Shown here: positions 59,955-64,000 of the stretch, piece by piece
How positions within the stretch are numbered: position 1 is the stretch's first letter
How the letters are laid out: each line of letters begins with the position of its first letter
Assembly: GCF_006384975.1 (NCBI RefSeq)
Contig: NZ_CP021645.1
Span: 5,236,001 to 5,300,000 of the forward strand
Length of the DNA: 64,000 bases
Source of the DNA: Pseudomonas oryzihabitans
GTDB taxonomy: Bacteria > Pseudomonadota > Gammaproteobacteria > Pseudomonadales > Pseudomonadaceae
Reading direction: 5' to 3'
Notes under the pieces: generated by a model
The model's input: only the letters and a program-made list of their open reading frames with translations
What the model was told of the DNA's origin: nothing
The model's database searches: none
Translations under genes and position numbers: made by a program

Positions 59955-60802
59955 TCGAATTGACCGAAGCGCTGCTGCAGGACGCGGTTGCTGGCCAGGC
60001 GCTGCTCCAGGGCATCGCCCGAGCGATCCGCCACCGCCGACACCAGCAGGTTGAGCAGGCAGGCCAGGGGCGCCAGGGAGTCCCAGAACTGGTCGACCTC
60101 CAGGCGCAGTTGCAGCAGGTCGGCCGGATAGTCCCGCGCCCAGGGGCAGTGGTAGTCGGTGATCAGCGCCATGGGCAGTTCGGCATCGCGGGCGGCCTCG
60201 CAGAGTTTGCGGGTCACGCTGGAATAGGCGCGAAAGTCGGCTACCACCAGATAGGGGCGGGTGAAGCCGCTGTTGAAGATGTCCGCATAGGTGCCGGACA
60301 GGCCGTCGACGTAGAAGGCCTTGGGGCGGATGTATTCCAGCAGGCTGTGGAAGCTGCCGAGGACGCCACGGGTGGTCTGGATACCGGCGATGAACACCGC
60401 GTCGGCATTCGTCAGCTGTTGCACCACCTGCTCGAACACCGGGCCGCGAGCTAGCTGGTAGACGTCCTCGATGGCGGCGAGCTCGGCGGCCAGGGAGCGA
60501 TCCAGGGCGTCGCTGCGCCCGCTCTGCTGGCGGAAGGCGCTGAAGCGATCGGTGATGCGCCAGGCTTCCAGGCCTTCGTTTCTCAGGCTCTGCTTCACGT
60601 CGTCGAGGTTGCGATAGCCCAGGGAGCGTAGCAGTCGGCCCACGGAGATACCCGTGGTATTGGTGCGTTGGGCGATGCTGTCGGCGGTCTCGAAGGGCAG
60701 CTTCTCCGGATTGGCCAGCAGGTAGCCCGCCACGCGCTTGCCGGTGGGCGTGAGGTCGGCGAAGGCGCCTTCGAGGGCTTGGAAGAAGAGGGGTTTGCTC
60801 AC
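59951..60802 (-). CDS. MurR/RpiR family transcriptional regulator
   Basis: A regulator with an N-terminal helix-turn-helix of the RpiR type (FADLTPTGKRVAGYLLANPE, DSIAQRTNTTGISVGRLLRS) and a C-terminal SIS-like sugar-phosphate binding fold (FIAGIQTTRGVLGSFHSLLE). It is the first gene of the ddp operon, so it probably controls that operon. I prefer the GTG at 60802 (MSKPLFFQALEG, 283 residues); a TTG at 60853 would add 17 poorly conserved residues. The inducer may be a cell-wall-derived compound; this is inference. Confidence 0.85.
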   Translation of the reverse strand: MSKPLFFQALEGAFADLTPTGKRVAGYLLANPEKLPFETADSIAQRTNTTGISVGRLLRSLGYRNLDDVKQSLRNEGLEAWRITDRFSAFRQQSGRSDALDRSLAAELAAIEDVYQLARGPVFEQVVQQLTNADAVFIAGIQTTRGVLGSFHSLLEYIRPKAFYVDGLSGTYADIFNSGFTRPYLVVADFRAYSSVTRKLCEAARDAELPMALITDYHCPWARDYPADLLQLRLEVDQFWDSLAPLACLLNLLVSAVADRSGDALEQRLASNRVLQQRFGQFE

Positions 60803-61010
60803 GCGGCCGACCTGCGATGTTATCGAGCTGTCATTATGCGCTCTGTTGTTCAAAAACTAACATCGCTGTTCCAAAGGTCGCAAGCGGTCGGATGCCGGTT
60901 GTCATATAGGTGTCGCAAAGGCGCGCTGGAGGTCGCTAGGAGATAAGCCAGTCGGGGTCGGCCGGCTCGGGGAAGGCGGCGTCTCGGGCGAGACGCCGTG
61001 CAGGCCGAGG

Positions 61011-61766
61011 TCAGCCCAGGGGGGATTCCATGTGGGAGGCGCGCTCGACGGCGCTGTATCTATCGCTGACCGCATGGGCGCGTTCCAGCAGCACCTTGAG
61101 TTCGGCCAGATCCTGAGCGATACGGGTGCCGGGATCGCGCCGCAACACGCGGGCGAACAGATGCCCCAGGCGTCCGGCCGGAGGCTCGTAGGCCATCACC
61201 GCCGTCACCTCGGTGCCGCCCGGTACGTCGGTGAAGGTCACCCAGCCGAGATTGTTCAGCCCGGCATAACCGCAGGAACGCCAGCCGATCAGCTGGCCGG
61301 GCACGTCGTCGGTGACCTCCGCATCCCATTCGAAACGACCCATGGGTGCCTTGACCACCCAGTGGGAATAGCGGTCGTTGAGTACGTCCACCCGCTCGAT
61401 ATGGCGCATGAAGATCGGCAGGTTGGAGAAGTCGCGCCAGAAGCGATACAGCTCGTCGCGCGGGCGAGCGATGACTACCCGCCGTGTTTGGGAAGCGGCC
61501 GAGCGCCAGGCCAGCGAGCGGCGCACGTCCCTTTCGAAGCGGGCATTGGCCACGGCGCGGCGCACCGCGCAGCGCCCGCGCAGGCCGCGGGTCAGCAGCC
61601 AGGCGCCGGTCGCTCCGCTGAGCAGACCGAGCAAACCGCCGCGCGCCAGCCCACGCGTGAGCAGCAGGCCGCCGCCCGCCAGCGAGGCCAGGCGTTCCAC
61701 GCCACGTACGGCGGCGTCATCGCGAGTCGGGGGGACGAGCGGGGGAGTGGGGGCATCTAGGTGCAT
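61011..61766 (-). CDS. SRPBCC family protein with N-terminal membrane region
   Basis: A 251-residue protein. Residues 20-65 are hydrophobic and glycine-rich (LASLAGGGLLLTRGLARGGL), probably membrane-associated. The rest is a START/SRPBCC-like domain (ARPRDELYRFWRDFSNLPIF, RFEWDAEVTDDVPGQLIGW, TEVTAVMAYEPP) of the polyketide cyclase/COQ10 type. It probably binds a hydrophobic ligand. It follows ptrB's stop direction by 59 bases and could be co-transcribed with it. Function unknown. Confidence 0.8.
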   Translation of the reverse strand: MHLDAPTPPLVPPTRDDAAVRGVERLASLAGGGLLLTRGLARGGLLGLLSGATGAWLLTRGLRGRCAVRRAVANARFERDVRRSLAWRSAASQTRRVVIARPRDELYRFWRDFSNLPIFMRHIERVDVLNDRYSHWVVKAPMGRFEWDAEVTDDVPGQLIGWRSCGYAGLNNLGWVTFTDVPGGTEVTAVMAYEPPAGRLGHLFARVLRRDPGTRIAQDLAELKVLLERAHAVSDRYSAVERASHMESPLG

Positions 61767-61825
61767 GTCGAATTCTCCAGTGGCTGTGGAAAAGACCTGC
61801 CCAGAGCCCCCGCCGTTCCCTCCGG

Positions 61826-63847
61826 CTAGCCGCTTAGGCCCAGCACCTTGAACACGAAGGCGTATTCAAGAGCCACGTCGCGTAGCGCCTGATAGCGCCC
61901 GCTCATGCCACCGTGCCCGGCACCGAACTCGGTTTTGAGCAGCAGCAGGGGCGCCGGGTCGGTACGCCGCTCGCGCAGCCGCGCCACCCACTTGGCGGCC
62001 TCCCAGTATTGCACCCGGGTGTCGTGATAGCCCGCCACCGCCAGGATCGCCGGATAGGCTTGGGCCTTCACGTTCTCATAGGGCGCATAGCTGGCGATGC
62101 GCTCCCGCACCTCCGGCTCGTTGGGATCGCCCCATTCGTCGTATTCGGTGACGGTCAGCGGCAGGTCCGGCTTGAGCATGGTATTGAGCACGTCGACGAA
62201 GGGCACCTCGGCGATGGCCGCAGCATAGAGATCGGGACGCTGGTTGAGCACCGCACCGATCAGGAGACCACCGGCGCTGCCGCCACTGATGACCACCTGC
62301 TGCGGGGTGCTCAGACCCTCGGCCAGCAGATGCTCGGTGCAGGCGATGAAGTCGTCGAAGGTGTTGTGCTTGTGTTCCAGCTTGCCGCTGCGATACCAGG
62401 CCTCGCCCAGCTCACCGCCGCCACGTACATGGGCGATGGCGAAGCGCACGCCGCGATCCAGCAGGCTCAGGCGCGCATGGGAGAACCAGGGGTCAAGGCT
62501 GTGGCCATAGGCACCATAGCCATAGAGGTAGAGCGGGGCACTCTGCGGCAGATCACGCCGCCCGACCAGGCTGATGGGGATGCGGGTGCCATCGGCGGCA
62601 GTTGCCCAGAGGCGCCGGCTTTCATAGGCATCGGCATCGAAGGGGCCTTCCACCGGGACCTGCTTGAGCACCCGTTGGCTGCCGCTGACCAGGTCCAGCT
62701 CGCGGATCTCTGCTGGGCGATTGAGTGCTTCGTAGCGCAGTCGCAATACCGGGCTCTGGAATTCCAGTACGTCCATCGCATCGAGGCTGTAGACCTCGTC
62801 CGGCAAGTCGACGCGGTAGGGCGCCTGGCCATAGGGGCGGACCTCCAGGATCGGCAGTCCGGCACTGCGCAGACTGAGCACCAGTGCCTGGGCGCTCAGG
62901 CTCGCGTCCTCCAGCATCACCGCCGGATCGTGGGGGACCAGCAACTGCCAGTGAGCGCGCGTGGGAGTGGCCTCAGCGGCCTGGTACAGCGCGAAGTTGA
63001 TGCCGTCCTGGTTGCTGCGCACGTACCAGCCGTCGACGCCATGGTCGGGGAAATACTCGTGGCCTTCCTCACGCGGTGCCAGGCAGACGAAGGCCTCGTC
63101 CGGCCGATCCGCATCCAGTACCCAGGCCTCGCTGGTGGTCTTGCTATGGGAGAGCAACAGCAGCTTGCGCTCGGAACTCGAGCGATAGCAGCCGAGGAAG
63201 AAACGCCCATCGGTCTCATGGAAGACCAATTGCGGTTCGGCCTCGCCCAGGTGATAGCGATAGAGCTTGTGCGGACGATGGGATTCGTCCCGCTCGCCGA
63301 AGAACAGGGTACGGCTGTCGTTGGCCCAGGTCAGACTGCCATCGCATTCGTTGAAGGGCAGTTCGGTCACAGTACCGGTCGTCAGGTCTTTCACGTAGAG
63401 GCGGTAAGTCTCGTCACCCACCTGATCCAGACTGTAGGCAAGCTTGGTCTGGTCAGGGCTGATGGTGAAGCGACCCACGGAGAGAAAACCACCGTTGGCG
63501 ATGGCGTTGCCGTCGAACAGCAGCTCCTCGCTCGCGGGGTCGGGCGACAGGCTGCCATCGGCTGGGCGGCGGCAGCGATAATTGCGGCCATATTCGTCAC
63601 CGGCCTGGGTGCGTTGATAGTAGAGATAGTGACCCCGTGGGACCGGCAACGACAGATCCGTCTCGCGAATGCGCGCGCGGATCTCTTCGAACAGTCGCTC
63701 ACGCAAGGCGGCCTGGGGCGCCAGCTGGGTTTCCAGATAGGCGTTCTCGGCTTCCAGGTGCGCCAGCACCTCGGGCGCATCTCGGCTTTCCAACCAGACG
63801 TAGGGATCGTCGCCTGGGGCGCGGCGGGCAATGGGGGCTTGGGTCAT
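61826..63847 (-). CDS. ptrB: Oligopeptidase B (prolyl oligopeptidase family, S9)
   Basis: A 673-residue cytosolic serine peptidase that cuts short peptides after Arg or Lys. The N-terminal beta-propeller covers about residues 70-400. The catalytic domain has serine in VISGGSAGGLLIGAVLNQRP, aspartate in VAGYHDTRVQYWEAAKW and histidine in FGAGHGGMSGRY. ATG at 63847 with AAGGAG six bases upstream gives MTQAPIARRAPGDDPYVWLE; a longer frame to 63877 is not needed. Confidence 0.94.
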   Translation of the reverse strand: MTQAPIARRAPGDDPYVWLESRDAPEVLAHLEAENAYLETQLAPQAALRERLFEEIRARIRETDLSLPVPRGHYLYYQRTQAGDEYGRNYRCRRPADGSLSPDPASEELLFDGNAIANGGFLSVGRFTISPDQTKLAYSLDQVGDETYRLYVKDLTTGTVTELPFNECDGSLTWANDSRTLFFGERDESHRPHKLYRYHLGEAEPQLVFHETDGRFFLGCYRSSSERKLLLLSHSKTTSEAWVLDADRPDEAFVCLAPREEGHEYFPDHGVDGWYVRSNQDGINFALYQAAEATPTRAHWQLLVPHDPAVMLEDASLSAQALVLSLRSAGLPILEVRPYGQAPYRVDLPDEVYSLDAMDVLEFQSPVLRLRYEALNRPAEIRELDLVSGSQRVLKQVPVEGPFDADAYESRRLWATAADGTRIPISLVGRRDLPQSAPLYLYGYGAYGHSLDPWFSHARLSLLDRGVRFAIAHVRGGGELGEAWYRSGKLEHKHNTFDDFIACTEHLLAEGLSTPQQVVISGGSAGGLLIGAVLNQRPDLYAAAIAEVPFVDVLNTMLKPDLPLTVTEYDEWGDPNEPEVRERIASYAPYENVKAQAYPAILAVAGYHDTRVQYWEAAKWVARLRERRTDPAPLLLLKTEFGAGHGGMSGRYQALRDVALEYAFVFKVLGLSG

Positions 63848-63936
63848 GCGGGCTCCTTGGCTGCCGCGCAAAAGCACGCGGGCGGGGCAAAACCGTTATC
63901 ATAGGCTTCCCCTCTCATCTATCGCCATGGATCGCA

Positions 63937-64000
63937 ATGACCGACCAAGAGTACCTGATCGCCTGGGCCATCTACGCCGTCGCCGCGCTGCTGTTGTTGG
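63937..64000 (+). CDS. Small inner membrane protein, 3' partial
   Basis: Only the first 21 codons are visible: MTDQEYLIAWAIYAVAALLL, a hydrophobic N-terminal segment that resembles a small Pseudomonas membrane protein encoded next to oligopeptidase B. The ATG at 63937 is the first plausible start. Function unknown. Confidence 0.55.
   Translation, partial: MTDQEYLIAWAIYAVAALLLL

Overview
The window is chromosomal DNA from a high-GC Pseudomonas. The cmpX-sigX-oprF trio, the gltA / sdhCDAB-sucAB-lpdG-sucCD arrangement, the riboswitch-led cobO-cobB-bluB-cobD-cobC-cobQ-cobP-cobT operon and the rnd-ycgL-hydroxyacid dehydrogenase trio are all typical of that genus. I cannot fix the species from sequence alone; a non-aeruginosa lineage such as the P. 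oryzihabitans group is a guess. No rRNA, tRNA, CRISPR array, prophage or intact transposase gene was seen.

Layout. 1-2,050: end of a mechanosensitive channel gene (cmpX), the ECF sigma factor gene sigX and the porin gene oprF (cell-envelope homeostasis). 2,085-15,070: the TCA-cycle block, with gltA on the minus strand, a divergent promoter region, then succinate dehydrogenase, 2-oxoglutarate dehydrogenase and succinyl-CoA synthetase on the plus strand, with strong hairpins in three of its internal gaps. 15,200-25,250: housekeeping singles, including a branched-chain amino acid transporter, htpG, a dienelactone hydrolase, a SprT-like protease, a J-domain protein, ttcA with a glycosylase and a sirtuin, two tandem NlpC/P60 lipoproteins and an orphan HNH protein. 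25,560-29,520: a three-gene periplasmic molybdenum hydroxylase operon (tri-haem cytochrome c, 2Fe-2S subunit, Tat-exported Mo subunit). 29,520-32,070: DedA, a phosphoesterase, YggL and a Cys-rich copper-storage-like protein, all on the minus strand. 32,139-41,207: promoter, cobalamin riboswitch and ten tightly overlapping genes for late cobalamin synthesis. 41,370-49,640: a c-di-GMP protein, a LysR regulator divergent from a quinone-oxidoreductase-like gene, fadL, and rnd-ycgL-2-hydroxyacid dehydrogenase.

49,640-52,510 is the accessory part: palindromic repeat elements flank a visibly lower-GC segment holding a NodD-like LysR regulator and a tandem EthD-domain protein, tail to tail. 52,558-63,847 returns to ordinary sequence: a nitroreductase, YcgN, a complete D-Ala-D-Ala utilisation operon (RpiR-type regulator, DdpX dipeptidase, DdpABCDF transporter), a SRPBCC protein and oligopeptidase B. 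The window ends in the start of a small membrane protein gene.

The points most worth a second look are the repeat-bounded cassette at about 50.0-52.5 kb, the two families of short palindromic elements (19.0, 49.6 and 52.3 kb), the molybdenum hydroxylase of unknown substrate and the RpiR-linked ddp operon. I did not find anything I would confidently call a wholly new system. Functions are assigned by recognising protein families by eye; no database search was run.
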